Of a stretch of 46,943 nt of DNA, positions 35,360-44,617 are shown one piece after another (the first letter of the stretch is position 1; every line of letters starts with the position of its first letter). The DNA comes from Ectothiorhodospiraceae bacterium (GTDB lineage Bacteria > Pseudomonadota > Gammaproteobacteria > SZUA-152). The DNA is taken from assembly GCA_002401775.2 (NCBI GenBank), contig NVUB02000069.1, positions 1 through 46,943 on the forward strand, in the 5' to 3' direction. The position numbers and the translations under genes were made by a program. Below the pieces are notes generated by a model. It ran no database searches and was not told the origin of the DNA. It was given only the letters and a program-made list of their open reading frames with translations.

Positions 35360-36350
35360 TTAGTTGCCAAACGCCTTACTGAGTGATAAATGTATGCTTT
35401 TCGAGGACCAGTTAACGCCATTTAACTGAGAGACACCCAAGCTACCGTCTGCAAAATGAACGAGGTATTCACCAGCACCCGCCTCCCATGATTGAAGTGA
35501 GACGTTTACGCCCCACACCCATTGATAATCTACGGGCGCATTCTGCCATCCAAGTTCAAATACCCAACCCTCTCCACTGGATTTATGTTCGTAGCTTAAA
35601 GGGTGATCAAAGTCTTCCCTCAAATTCCAGTTAGCCTTGGCGTAATAGTTTACCCAATGTTTTTCCAGCCTCACCAATATCCGGCCGCTGCTCCGTAAAT
35701 CCAACAACATATCTGCCCCTACCCAAGGGCCAGACCACTCTGCTTCATAGCGTGAATTAAGCCCCCCAAAAGGTCCCAGGGGAGGGAGAGAAGTGATTTC
35801 AGGATCAACAAGCTGGGCATTCGATAAGTTCGACACATCCTGATAACCTTTTCGCATTCGCATATTCAGGTTGTGATAAGACAACCCCAACATGGGAATA
35901 AACCGGTATTGCTGTGTTGGCCCCATAAAAAAAGTGGTTCCCAGCCCACCCGACACGTCTAGCACCCGGCTGCCCCCAACAGCATTAACCGACCGAGAAA
36001 ACTCAGCGCGACGATTACTTTCGGCGTAATCAGAATCCTGATTCACCCCATCCACTACCCAACCAAGATTGGTGTAACCCCGAAAATAAAATCCCTGAGC
36101 ATTCGTCCCTGACAATTCACCTTTCCAGTTGCAAAAATTGCATATCCCGCCATTCCAGTTCAGACAAGATGTTGGGGCTGTTACCAACGGGGTTCCCTGC
36201 TCCGCTAATATTCCAATCCAGCGAGTCCATACGATACCCTACACTCACCGCGCCCTCAGATGTTGCATCCGCACTGGCCTGTCCCGACCATAACAACAGC
36301 AGTAAAAAGATGACATTCACCGAACACCAACGCGTATATCCTATCAACGG
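35360..36350 (-). pseudogene. Outer-membrane protein gene with a +1 frameshift
   Basis: Two frames continue each other. The first carries the signal peptide (VNVIFLLLLLWSGQASA|DA) and stops after ELEWRDMQFLQLER. The second resumes within the same DNA and runs about 250 residues to a barrel-like end (SIHLSLSKAFGN). Removing one A from the GGAAAGG at about 36121-36127 joins them as QLEGELSG. The likely start is a TTG at 36350 with AAGGAG 6 nt upstream; a GTG at 36368 is also in frame. The pattern (NILSELEW, YFRGYTNLGW, then alternating strands) suggests an omptin-like or Protochlamydia-type outer-membrane barrel. It is either a recent mutation or a sequencing error. Confidence 0.75.
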
Positions 36351-36373
36351 TAACTCCTTCAGTTGCACAATGC

Positions 36374-37204
36374 TTAACGGTCTCGCTCTTCGCGAATCCG
36401 GTCATATGAGGCACGAATTTCATGGGTTTTTTCTTCAGCCAGTTTCATCATTTCATCCGGCAGCCCCTTCGCGACTAATTTATCCGGGTGATGCTGATTA
36501 ATCAGCTTACGATATGCGCGTTTAACTTCAGCGTCACTGGCGGTGTTCGACACATTCAGGATGGCGTAAGCATCATCCAGTGACACTTGCTCGACCTTGC
36601 CACCTTTAGCCGCATGTTGCTCGGCCCGCACCATGGCGTCCAGCCGGTCAAAATCGATGGCCGAAAAGCCCAAAGCATCGCAAATCATGAGCAGCAACTT
36701 ACGCTCGGCACTATCTAATTGACCATCGGCATAAGCGGCATGTATCTGAATTTCAAGGAACATTTGACGAAGATTGCGTGCCCGCCGGGTAGCCAAATGA
36801 AAACGCGACAGCATTGCCTCAAGATCAAATCCGCTTTCTTTGCCCTTACCAAAAAGCGCAATGGCCTCTCGGCGAGCGGGCTCGGGCAACCCCATACGCG
36901 CCATCACCTGCCGCGCAAGTGCAATTTCCTCTTCAGACACCCGACCGTCGGCCTTGGCGACACTGCCCATTACCGAAAAAGTCGCCTCAAAAAAGGCACG
37001 TTGAATATCGGCTTGCGCAAGACCTGCACCCAGGCCAGCACTCAAACCAGCACTCAAGCCAGAGAATGCGCCACCACCCCCAGCTCGAAAGTTTGCCAGT
37101 CCTTTATCAAACTGGTGGCCCAATATGCCACCTATGAGTGCTCCCCATATGCCACCCATCATGAAACCTAAAAAACTACCAACCAACTTACCCCAAACAT
37201 CCAA
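36374..37204 (-). CDS. djlA: DjlA, membrane-anchored DnaJ-like co-chaperone
   Basis: 276 residues starting at a TTG at 37204, supported by AGGAG 7 nt upstream. Residues about 5-30 form a Gly-rich transmembrane segment with the dimerising GxxxG pattern (GFMMGGIWGALIGGILG). A TerB-like helical domain follows at about 75-195 (VAKADGRVSEEEI, HAAYADGQLDSAE). The J domain is C-terminal, with the HPD tripeptide in INQHHPDKL that activates DnaK. The linker at about 45-65 is a repeated GLSAGLSAGLGAGLA coded by a 12-bp unit. The outer-membrane gene downstream begins 6 to 24 nt later, depending on its start. Confidence 0.94.
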   Translation of the reverse strand: MDVWGKLVGSFLGFMMGGIWGALIGGILGHQFDKGLANFRAGGGGAFSGLSAGLSAGLGAGLAQADIQRAFFEATFSVMGSVAKADGRVSEEEIALARQVMARMGLPEPARREAIALFGKGKESGFDLEAMLSRFHLATRRARNLRQMFLEIQIHAAYADGQLDSAERKLLLMICDALGFSAIDFDRLDAMVRAEQHAAKGGKVEQVSLDDAYAILNVSNTASDAEVKRAYRKLINQHHPDKLVAKGLPDEMMKLAEEKTHEIRASYDRIREERDR

Positions 37205-37571
37205 AACGACTCTCCTAAAACAGTAACGACATACCCTCAGGTAATGCGTTAGTTAATCTGTGGCTCGCGACAAGTTTTTTCGGTTGATTCGCGCAGCCAC
37301 TCTTTCACAGCGCATTTTAGCGATGAAATAGTAAATACCAATATGTATAAAACCGAAGTATACCGTGATTAGGTACTTAATTAGCGCCCGAATCAGCAGA
37401 TATCGGGTGATATGCATCATTTGCATAAGCGCTACAGGGGACTATTTTAGTGCGAACAACACTATTGGGAGTGGCCAATGGGTTGAAACGATAACCGCAA
37501 TGTACAGATAAAGACTTCTATCGGACGTTCACTAAATACCAAAACGCCTGTAAATATAAGCCTAACGAAAA

Positions 37572-37600
37572 ACGGAGCGCTGAATAGCGCCCCGTTGTAC
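37572..37600 (-). terminator. Rho-independent terminator for the miniprotein gene
   Basis: On the minus strand ACGGGGCGCT and AGCGCTCCGT pair (one mismatch) around ATTC and are followed by TTTTT. It lies about 60 nt past the miniprotein stop. Confidence 0.75.
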
Positions 37601-37660
37601 GTAACGTTACACCTGATTGCGCATAACGTACGCGAAATTCCGGCGTTTAATCAGCTAATG

Positions 37661-37744
37661 TTAAACAGCTGCAGCGTCAAACATAATACCAATAATGATG
37701 ACAATAGCTGCTATGTTCGCATAAGCGGTCGCTTTAAGTTCCAT
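37661..37744 (-). CDS. 27-residue single-pass membrane miniprotein
   Basis: The ATG at 37744 follows GAGGGG by 9 nt. It encodes MELKATAYANIAAIVIIIG and then IMFDAAAV, one hydrophobic helix of about 18 residues with a short Lys-containing N-terminus and Asp near the end. A sigma-70-like promoter (37832-37861) and a terminator (37572-37600) frame it exactly. I do not recognise the family. Size and topology resemble small inner-membrane regulators that modulate transporters or stress systems, but that is a comparison only. It was too short for ordinary gene calling. The rest of 37205-38104 shows no other gene. Confidence 0.6.
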   Translation of the reverse strand: MELKATAYANIAAIVIIIGIMFDAAAV

Positions 37745-37831
37745 TAGAAATATCCCCTCGATTATGAAAAATTAAGATTCATCGGGCCTGGGCCCTGTTC
37801 ACGGTTCTCTCCCGAACCGAAACGAAGGCAA

Positions 37832-37861
37832 ACCATACCAAATTGCCCTGGTATTTATCAA
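37832..37861 (-). promoter_or_regulatory. Sigma-70 promoter of the miniprotein gene
   Basis: On the minus strand TTGATA and TATGGT are separated by 18 nt. The predicted leader of about 80 nt contains a CGGTTC/GAACCG hairpin and GGGCCCAGGCCC before the ribosome site. Confidence 0.6.
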
Positions 37862-38104
37862 GGCAATTTAGTCGGTTATTAACCATATTTTATGAGTGGT
37901 TAAATAAGGGTGTTTTCCCTCACAATCTGAAAAATATCCTTTGCTGTCATTGGGATAAGCGTAGGTTACAATGAACCTTATGAACTTTAGGGCATAAACG
38001 CTTCGATGCCGCTGTCGCTAAAAGAACGAGTATGTTAATTAATTACGCTATCAATGTGATGCACCGCCACCCAATAGTGAAATACCCGCTATATTAAATG
38101 CCCC

Positions 38105-39541
38105 ATGAGCAAAAGAAACGTGAGTAAAACGGCCAAAAAAACCACGCCTCCTAAATCTGTCGCGTCATCCAAAAAGGCACTGCAAGGCCGTGTCAGCAGC
38201 GATGCTCGGGGGCAACAAGCCCAATGGGTTCCGTGGTTTCGGAATGCGGCGCCTTACATTAACGCATTCCGTGGCCGCACCTTTGTTGTTGTATTTAGCG
38301 GTGAAGCAGTGGCTAATACGCATTTCGCCGGACTAATACACGACTTCGCCTTACTCAACAGCCTGGGAATACGCCTCGTACTGGTACATGGCACACGGCC
38401 ACAGGTAGAAGCTCGCCTCAAGGCGCGGGCAAGCATTCTTGCACGCGAATACACCACCCTATTTCATCGGGGCCTGCGGGTCACCGATGATACTGCTCTG
38501 GCCTGTGTTAAAGAGGCGGTGGGCACCGTACGAGTTGAAATCGAAGCGCTGTTATCTATGGGGCTTGCTAATTCGCCCATGGCGGGCGCCCGTATTCGGG
38601 TCGCTTCTGGAAACGTGGTTACTGCCAGACCGCTAGGTGTACATGAAGGCGTGGATTATCTTCATACCGGTGAAGTAAGACGCATCGACGCCGAAGCCAT
38701 AAAACAACAACTGGATCAGAATGCCGTGGTATTACTCTCACCACTGGGCTACTCCCCCACGGGTGAGGTATTCAATCTCAGCGCTGAAGACGTTGCCACT
38801 TCGGCGGCCATTGCCCTCCATGCTGACAAGGTTTTATACCTCGCTGAAGGATCAGGGCTGCTCGACGGTCGTAAACGTCTGACTCGGGAATTAACGTTAG
38901 TCGCGGCACAAAAGCTGCTCACTTCCCGCCGCAAACTCCCCGATGATATGCATCGCATCCTGAATAGTGCGGTCAACTTGTGTCTTAATGGCATCAAGCG
39001 AGTGCACATTATTAACCGGGAGACTGATGGAGCGTTGTTGCAGGAACTGTTTACCCGAGACGGGATAGGTACGCTCATTAGCGCCGACAACTACGAAGAA
39101 ACTCGCCAGGCATGTATCGACGATGTCGCAGGTATTCTGGAATTAATCGAGCCGCTGGAAAAGACCGACGTGTTAGTGTGGCGTTCGCGTGAAAACCTGG
39201 AAATGGAGATCGAGCGTTTTATCGTTGTCGAGCGTGATGGCATGATCATCGCCTGTGCAGCGCTGTACCCCTTTGCCAAAGATAATATGGCGGAACTCGC
39301 CTGCCTCGCCGTACACCCCGATTACCAGGGCGCCGCGCGCGGCAATGCTTTACTGCACTGGGTTGAGCAACATGCGCAGCAACGGCACATAAAGCAAATC
39401 TTTGTTTTGTCGACCAAGTCATCGCACTGGTTTATTGAGCGTGGCTACCAACGAACCGATATCAAAACGCTTCCGGTGAAACGTCGCGCATTGTACAACT
39501 ATCGTCGGAATTCGAAGGTTTTTATTAAGGATATAAGCTAG
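38105..39541 (+). CDS. argA: N-acetylglutamate synthase
   Basis: 478 residues. The N-terminal 35 are Lys/Ser-rich and not usual for ArgA. The amino-acid kinase-like domain follows (WFRNAAPYINAFRGRTFVVVFSGEA, LVLVHGTRPQ, LLSPLGYSPTGEVFNL). The C-terminal GNAT domain has AELACLAVHPDYQGAARGNAL with the acetyl-CoA loop QGAARG. It acetylates glutamate, the first arginine step, and is usually feedback-inhibited by arginine. It is monocistronic; the following 390 nt hold repeats. Confidence 0.95.
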   Translation: MSKRNVSKTAKKTTPPKSVASSKKALQGRVSSDARGQQAQWVPWFRNAAPYINAFRGRTFVVVFSGEAVANTHFAGLIHDFALLNSLGIRLVLVHGTRPQVEARLKARASILAREYTTLFHRGLRVTDDTALACVKEAVGTVRVEIEALLSMGLANSPMAGARIRVASGNVVTARPLGVHEGVDYLHTGEVRRIDAEAIKQQLDQNAVVLLSPLGYSPTGEVFNLSAEDVATSAAIALHADKVLYLAEGSGLLDGRKRLTRELTLVAAQKLLTSRRKLPDDMHRILNSAVNLCLNGIKRVHIINRETDGALLQELFTRDGIGTLISADNYEETRQACIDDVAGILELIEPLEKTDVLVWRSRENLEMEIERFIVVERDGMIIACAALYPFAKDNMAELACLAVHPDYQGAARGNALLHWVEQHAQQRHIKQIFVLSTKSSHWFIERGYQRTDIKTLPVKRRALYNYRRNSKVFIKDIS

Positions 39542-39580
39542 GGACGATGTAGGGTTGAGTGCAGAGGACGGGTATCTGGC

Positions 39581-39618
39581 TTTCGTCGGTCACGTTGCGC
39601 CGCTACGTGACACAATGA
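39581..39618. repeat. CGTAGGTCA-type element, copy 1
   Basis: TTTCGTCGGTCACGTTGCGC followed by CGCTACGTGACACAA matches 44531-44565 in all but about five positions. The centre can form a hairpin (TCACGT with ACGTGA). Confidence 0.65.
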
Positions 39619-39700
39619 CTGAAACGAGTACTATTATTCTCGAATGAGGATAATCATCTATGTAGCTTCGCATCATGTATCTACGGGGTTTCAAAATAGT

Positions 39701-39726
39701 GCTGAGGACTGAGGACTGAGGACTGA
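39701..39726. repeat. Heptamer tandem array (GACTGAG)
   Basis: GAGGACT is repeated about three and a half times, downstream of argA. Related heptamers occur at 22434-22451, 41733-41760 and 44467-44692. Confidence 0.7.
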
Positions 39727-39765
39727 TTTTCGCCCTGGTGACGTTGAATAACAAGAATTCAGGAC

Positions 39766-39787
39766 AAAAAAAAGCGGCCAAGGCCGC
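39766..39787 (-). terminator. Terminator-like hairpin facing argA
   Basis: GCGGCC-AA-GGCCGC, followed on the minus strand by eight T. No gene on the minus strand leads into it, so it may belong to an unrecognised transcript or be a relic. Confidence 0.6.
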
Positions 39788-39933
39788 CTACAATATTTTA
39801 TGATTATTTTTATAATGCACCGGATGAATGAATCAAGGACTCTGTCATCCGATGCAAGAGAATCTAAAGCAAGCGTCTGGTCGAGTCAAGAAATAACGTA
39901 CTGTACACCCATGATTCACAAATACTCACCCTC

Positions 39934-41730
39934 ATGTTAAAGCAATTTCGCAGGCGTCTGGCTGGCGTCGATGCCTTGCCACAGCTAGCCGTACTGGGAT
40001 TACTCAGTGGCCTTTTGGCGGGCGCTGTGATCATTGTATTTAGACTCATTATTGAATATGCACAAACGCGCTTTCTACCCGGGGGCGATACAGAAAGCTA
40101 TGAGCAGCTTTCTGCCACCACGCGGTTTTTATTGCCCACCGCAGGCGGTCTGGCCATTGGACTGATATTTCACGCCGTGCAAAAAATGGGGGGCGGTGGT
40201 GTACAAGTCGGCATTGTGCATGTGCTGGAACGCCTCGCGTATCACCAAAGCCACCTGCCCTTACGCAATTTTATTTTGCAATTTGTCGGCGCCACCATCA
40301 GCCTCATTAGCGGTCATTCCGTGGGTCGTGAAGGTCCTGGAGTACACCTTGGTGCGGCCAGCAGCAGCCTGATGGGACAATGGCTGCGTTTGCCCAATAA
40401 CAGTATTCAAACCCTGGTGGCTTGTGGGGCTGCGGCGTCAATTGCCGCCTCGTTCAACACCCCCATTGCAGGTGTGATTTTCGCCATGGAAGTTATTATG
40501 ATGGAATACACCATTGCGGGATTTGCCCCCATCATTTTGTCTGCTGTTAGTGCTACCGCACTGACCCGATTTGTGTTTGGCGCAGAACCGGCTTTCACCG
40601 TCCCCCCCTTGCACCTTGCTTCATTGTTTGAACTTCCCTATTTACTGGTCATTGGTTTGGTGATTGGTGCTCTAGCCGCACTGTTCATTACCTCACTCAA
40701 ATGGCTGACAACATTCAGTAGCCAAATGATCATATGGCAACGTTTAACATTAGCCGGTTTTCTGACTGGGCTCTGCGCTTTATTGGTACCGGAAATTATG
40801 GGCGTAGGTTATGACACGGTTAATCAAGCCATGTTGGGGCAACTCGGTGTCGGGTTGTTACTACTCATCGTACTGTTCAAAATAATGGCAACCACTATTG
40901 GCTTAGGACTGGGACTTCCCGGAGGGTTAATTGGACCCACTCTGGTTATTGGAGCCGCGGCTGGCGGCGTACTGGGACTCTTGGCGGAAGCGGTGTTTCC
41001 CGGTCAGGTGGCCTCTCCCGGTTTTTACGCCATGCTCGGCATGGGAGCGATGATGGGGGCGACTTTACAGGCTCCCCTTGCGGCATTACTCGCCATGCTC
41101 GAACTCACCGCCAACCCCAACATTATTTTACCCGGCATGTTAGCCGTGGTCGTTGCGGGCATTACCAGCAGCCATTTATTCCGTTGCGAGTCAGTTTTCC
41201 TGACGCTTCTGAAAGCGCGTGGACTGGACGTTCGTAATGATCCCATCACACAATTGTTACGCAAGGTCGGCGTTGCCAGCGCCCTGGACCCTGCCTTTAT
41301 TCACGCTGATCGTATCATCGATATAAATTCTGCGAAAAACTTGTTAAAACATCAGCCACAGTGGGTCATTGTTATTGATAACAGTGAAACCAATGAACAA
41401 GAGGCTAATACGAAAACAAACGTTTTATTATTAGCCTCCGATCTTGCTAACTACTTGAGCAGCCAAACTCAAAACCAGGATGAGGAGGCGGAGGCCCACG
41501 CACAAGCCATCGACCTGTTGGATATTCCAGCACAGCGAGAAACCCTAGCCCTCATTAATCAACAAGCCACACTACAACAGGCATTAGATATCATGGATGA
41601 AAAAAAGGTTAATGCGTTGTGTGTCAGTATTCACCAAACTGATGACGCAACAGATATTATTGGCATCGTCACCCGACAGACAGTGGAGTCACATTATCGA
41701 AGTGGCATAACGGGAAAACACAAAGCTTAA
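39934..41730 (+). CDS. ClC-family chloride channel/antiporter with CBS-like tail
   Basis: 598 residues. The ClC core has about ten or more membrane segments from residue 15 to 430. Its ion-path motifs are GHSVGREGPGVHLG (with the gating Glu of GREGP) and GLPGGLIGPTLVIGAA. The C-terminal 170 residues are cytoplasmic, with DAIDLLDIPA-like and LQQALDIMDEKKVNALCV segments resembling a CBS pair, although the first repeat looks degenerate. ClC proteins move chloride, or exchange two chlorides for a proton. This start (39934) lies after a short leader. There is no operon partner. Confidence 0.9.
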   Translation: MLKQFRRRLAGVDALPQLAVLGLLSGLLAGAVIIVFRLIIEYAQTRFLPGGDTESYEQLSATTRFLLPTAGGLAIGLIFHAVQKMGGGGVQVGIVHVLERLAYHQSHLPLRNFILQFVGATISLISGHSVGREGPGVHLGAASSSLMGQWLRLPNNSIQTLVACGAAASIAASFNTPIAGVIFAMEVIMMEYTIAGFAPIILSAVSATALTRFVFGAEPAFTVPPLHLASLFELPYLLVIGLVIGALAALFITSLKWLTTFSSQMIIWQRLTLAGFLTGLCALLVPEIMGVGYDTVNQAMLGQLGVGLLLLIVLFKIMATTIGLGLGLPGGLIGPTLVIGAAAGGVLGLLAEAVFPGQVASPGFYAMLGMGAMMGATLQAPLAALLAMLELTANPNIILPGMLAVVVAGITSSHLFRCESVFLTLLKARGLDVRNDPITQLLRKVGVASALDPAFIHADRIIDINSAKNLLKHQPQWVIVIDNSETNEQEANTKTNVLLLASDLANYLSSQTQNQDEEAEAHAQAIDLLDIPAQRETLALINQQATLQQALDIMDEKKVNALCVSIHQTDDATDIIGIVTRQTVESHYRSGITGKHKA

Positions 41731-41732
41731 TG

Positions 41733-41887
41733 TATAGGACTGAGTTCTGTGGACTGAGGATGGTGTAGGAGAGGCTTCAGCCTCGATCCGTGTTCTGAGT
41801 GATGACCGCTCGCGGCTGAAGCCGCTCCTACGGTAAGTACAGACGCATGGTTTCGGACTTAGCACTTAGCACTTAGCACTTAGCACT
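41733..41887. repeat. REP-like element flanked by heptamer motifs (best-preserved copy)
   Basis: A core hairpin at 41765-41831 has arms GTAGGAGAGGCTTCAGCC and GGCTGAAGCCGCTCCTAC, identical but for one base in the paired sense. The GTAG foot is typical of REP elements mobilised by RAYT transposases. Left flank is GGACTGAGTTCTGTGGACTG; right flank is CGGACTTAGCACTTAGCAC with four heptamer units. The copies at 22420 and 17479 share this order. Confidence 0.75.
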
Positions 41888-41907
41888 AAAAATAACGGAG
41901 TTACGGT

Positions 41908-42330
41908 ATGTTGTGGATTAAAAGTTTTCACGTGATTTTCATGGTGACCTGGTTTGCCGGTATGTTCTATCTGCCCCGGCTGTTTGTTTATCACGCATCG
42001 AGTGACGATCAAATCAGTAATGAACGTTTTAAAATTATGGAACGAAAACTGCTAATTATGACGCACATGGGTGGAGTGCTTACGATCCTGTTTGGCCTCA
42101 CTCTACTGATGGGATACGCCTGGGAAGCCTATGCAGATGCCTGGTGGATGCAGGTCAAACTGGCGCTGGTTGCTACTCTCGTGGTTTACCACATTTACTG
42201 CATCAAACTGGTAAAAGACTTCAAGTTAGACCGCAATCAGAAAAGCCACGTATTTTACCGGTGGTTCAATGAATTCCCGGTCATCCTGTTAATGGTCATC
42301 GTGATTCTGGTGGTCCTCAAACCCGGTTAA
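41908..42330 (+). CDS. hemJ: Protoporphyrinogen oxidase HemJ
   Basis: 140 residues with four transmembrane helices. The first carries the conserved His in KSFHVIFMVTWFAGMFYLPRL. RKLLIMTHMGGVLTILFG, WWMQVKLALV and RWFNEFPVILLMVIVI are the other signature segments. HemJ oxidises protoporphyrinogen IX to protoporphyrin IX in heme synthesis and is the enzyme used by many bacteria lacking HemG and HemY. ACGGAG sits upstream of the ATG at 41908. Demand for heme here is clearly high, given the cytochromes. Confidence 0.94.
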   Translation: MLWIKSFHVIFMVTWFAGMFYLPRLFVYHASSDDQISNERFKIMERKLLIMTHMGGVLTILFGLTLLMGYAWEAYADAWWMQVKLALVATLVVYHIYCIKLVKDFKLDRNQKSHVFYRWFNEFPVILLMVIVILVVLKPG

Positions 42331-42469
42331 TAACCCGACTTATAATAGATCATCCTGATTTTTTATGCGTCGCTCGTAAATCACCCGCGAAAATAGGCAG
42401 GTTTGCTCGTATTTTGTGGGATTGTGTGGCTATCGCCAACGGCGGAGCATCCCTGCTCCGCACTATTAT

Positions 42470-42547
42470 TTCAGTTAGTATTTCAGCCCGTATTTCAGTC
42501 AGAAGTTCAGGCAATAGTTCAGTAAGTAGTTCAGCCAATAGCCCAGC
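42470..42547. repeat. Degenerate 12-bp tandem repeat
   Basis: About six units of the form AGnnngTAtTTC (AGTTAGTATTTC, AGCCCGTATTTC, AGTCAGAAGTTC, AGGCAATAGTTC, AGTAAGTAGTTC) follow each other. It lies just past the DUF5063 stop. Confidence 0.75.
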
Positions 42548-42577
42548 GAAAGACCGCCGGATAAATAAAACAGGCCG

Positions 42578-43144
42578 TCAAACCACGCCTGCAACTCGCT
42601 CGGGTGTGTTCGGCCACTGCCACTCTGGCAGTAGAGGCGGCTCACCGCCAGCATCTATACAATGCAACCAGCACTCGGCATCCAGCAAGTGTTTACCCCA
42701 GTGCGCATAAAAACTGCTTTGCCAATAACTGCTCGCCAGCGCCGGATCTCGTTCCGCTAATTCAAGGCCGCGTTTTAGATCAAAATACATATCGGCGAGA
42801 TTATCTGCCATTCGTTCACATAATTCCTGGGGAGTCTGCTGCCTCACGCCGCCGTTTTCATACTTGGCCCACAACGTTTTATCAGTCTTTAATACGGTAT
42901 TCAGTCGTAAAAACATTTCGCAACGCTGGTCGTCATCACACAAATGGTAACTGCGCACACCATCACTGAGTTCCACTAATGCAATCACGGCAACATGCAG
43001 ACGAGGAAATAACTTTTCCAGCGTCATCAGCCACGTTTCTTGTTTGCCTGATTCATTTTCAACTTCATTGAAATCATCAACAAATGTGCAATATTCCATT
43101 GCCACTGCCGCCATGCGTCCACACTGCAAATGCATTTTTTCCAT
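42578..43144 (-). CDS. DUF5063-family protein
   Basis: 188 residues with an ATG at 43144 and GGAG upstream. The chain is helical and acidic. The ending SSYWQSSFYAHWGKHLLDAE with a following CWLHCID resembles the conserved W-x-H-W-G-x-H-L-DA block of DUF5063 proteins. DMYFDLKRGLEL precedes it. Function is unknown for the family. It is convergent with hemJ and alone on its strand. No signal peptide or membrane segment. Confidence 0.75.
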   Translation of the reverse strand: MEKMHLQCGRMAAVAMEYCTFVDDFNEVENESGKQETWLMTLEKLFPRLHVAVIALVELSDGVRSYHLCDDDQRCEMFLRLNTVLKTDKTLWAKYENGGVRQQTPQELCERMADNLADMYFDLKRGLELAERDPALASSYWQSSFYAHWGKHLLDAECWLHCIDAGGEPPLLPEWQWPNTPERVAGVV

Positions 43145-43393
43145 GATTTCGTCTCCATGCTCTTTGTTTAGCTAAAGCTAAGTGTAGTCGAGCCAGCGAA
43201 ATCTGCTTTAAATACATGTAAATTACATTCAAATATTTACCCATGTCGGGACATACGAAATACAGCCGGGATGTTACACTCAAATGATATAAACAAATGA
43301 TGTATAAGGAGGGGCTCAGGCGCACTAAGGAGTACATTGGTTAGGCAACACTAGACGAGCGACTATTGAGCCAAGACAAGGCGGGGATTTTGA

Positions 43394-43483
43394 AAAAAAC
43401 CTCAGGCGTATACTCAATACGCTGCCGCCCAGGCGGCCCTCTCTGTCCGCTATGGATGGGGCTATTCGCCTTGAGGGTTTTTT
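43394..43483. repeat. Palindromic element between DUF5063 and thiD genes
   Basis: AAAAAACCTCAGGCG and CGCCTTGAGGGTTTTTT form the outer arms of an imperfect hairpin. The inner part has GCGTAT-ACTCA-ATACGC. The A and T tails would let it terminate on both strands. The 490-nt space around it holds no gene. Confidence 0.55.
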
Positions 43484-43635
43484 CATGATGCCCAACGCAG
43501 GCGCAGGCCAGCAGGCCAATAGGTGCCGCGTATGTCGCTTAACCCGTGTGCCGATTAACAATGTACTTCTTAATCAATATTAACTGCCTGTATCACCTTC
43601 CGGGGACGCCCCCGCAACCAAGGAGTTTAGTGACA

Positions 43636-44463
43636 ATGACCGACGCCTCAACAATGCCCGTGGTAATGATATTTGCCGGTTCCGACCCCAGTGGAGGCGC
43701 CGGCATTCAGGCCGATATCGAAACGCTTTCCAGTATGGGCTGCCATGTATGCCCCATCATTACAGCGGTAACCGTACAAGACACCCAGCAGTTGTTTCGT
43801 ATCCAACCCATGGATTCTGCACTCATTATTGAGCAAGCGCGTTCCGCATTAGAAGATATCCCCGTCTCTGCCTTTAAAATCGGCATGATTGGCAGCGCCG
43901 AAAATGCCGAAGCCATACAATCAATATTACTGGACTACCCCGATATACCGGTTGTGCTAGACCCTATCATCACTGCCGGCGGCGGTGGCACAATCGCCGA
44001 TGAAGAACTCATTGATGCCATGGTAGAACTACTATTCCCCTTAACCACCGTACTCACTCCTAACAGTGAAGAGGCTCGGGCTTTTGCACCTGAGGCTGAT
44101 ACCCTCGATGCCTGCGCACAAGAAATGCTGGAACTCGGCAGCGAATACATCCTTATCACAGGTGCTCATGAAAGCACCCCTCATGTCATCAATAACCTCT
44201 ACAGTGAAAGCCAAATGATAGAAAGTTACACCTGGGATAGGCTTCCGGACGCTTATCACGGATCTGGTTGCACCCTGGCTTCAGCAATTTCAGGCCTGTT
44301 ATCACAAGGAATACCAACCCCTACCGCCGTCCTTGAAGCTCAGGAATACACGTGGGAAGCTCTTAACAACAGCTACCGCATTGGTATGGGGCAGCATATT
44401 CCCAACCGTCTGTTTTGGGCGCATGACGACGAAGAACCTGTTGAAAACACACGGTTGCATTAA
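43636..44463 (+). CDS. thiD: Hydroxymethylpyrimidine/phosphomethylpyrimidine kinase
   Basis: 275 residues from the ATG at 43636, with AAGGAG 10 nt upstream; a GTG two codons earlier is closer to that site, and the frame runs open back to 43546. ThiD motifs are AGSDPSGGAGIQADIETL, AVTVQDTQ, VVLDPIITAGGG and HGSGCTLASAISGLLSQG. It phosphorylates hydroxymethylpyrimidine twice for thiamine synthesis. The C-terminal 30 residues are an acidic tail past the usual end. No TPP riboswitch was recognised upstream. It and thiE form a thiamine pair, but 258 nt of repeats separate them. Confidence 0.93.
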   Translation: MTDASTMPVVMIFAGSDPSGGAGIQADIETLSSMGCHVCPIITAVTVQDTQQLFRIQPMDSALIIEQARSALEDIPVSAFKIGMIGSAENAEAIQSILLDYPDIPVVLDPIITAGGGGTIADEELIDAMVELLFPLTTVLTPNSEEARAFAPEADTLDACAQEMLELGSEYILITGAHESTPHVINNLYSESQMIESYTWDRLPDAYHGSGCTLASAISGLLSQGIPTPTAVLEAQEYTWEALNNSYRIGMGQHIPNRLFWAHDDEEPVENTRLH

Positions 44464-44530
44464 AGACGAAAACTGAGGACTGAGGGCTGAGTAAAAAAGC
44501 TTCGGAACCTTCTGGGAGGCTGAGCGCTTT

Positions 44531-44565
44531 TTTCGTAGGTCATGTTGCGCCGCTACGTGGTGCAA
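44531..44565. repeat. CGTAGGTCA-type element, copy 2
   Basis: TTTCGTAGGTCATGTTGCGC followed by CGCTACGTGGTGCAA repeats the element at 39581-39618. It sits between GGACTGAGGGCTGAG heptamers at 44467 and the GCACTTA array. Confidence 0.65.
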
Positions 44566-44617
44566 GGGATAAAAAAGTGCTGAGTGCTGAGTGCTAAGTA
44601 ATAAATTTCGGAACCGT

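Noticed and set aside
36117-36130. Programmed frameshift in the outer-membrane gene
   Set aside because: There is no slippery heptamer, stop-codon context or stimulatory hairpin of a known kind. A one-base insertion is the simpler reading.
42350-42538. Small minus-strand protein with LLTELLPELLTEI repeats
   Set aside because: It is simply the translation of the degenerate 12-bp tandem repeat; no ribosome site or domain supports it.
43546-43635. TPP riboswitch or N-terminal extension of ThiD
   Set aside because: No thi-box pattern was recognised, and the open frame upstream of the ATG at 43636 lacks similarity to ThiD.
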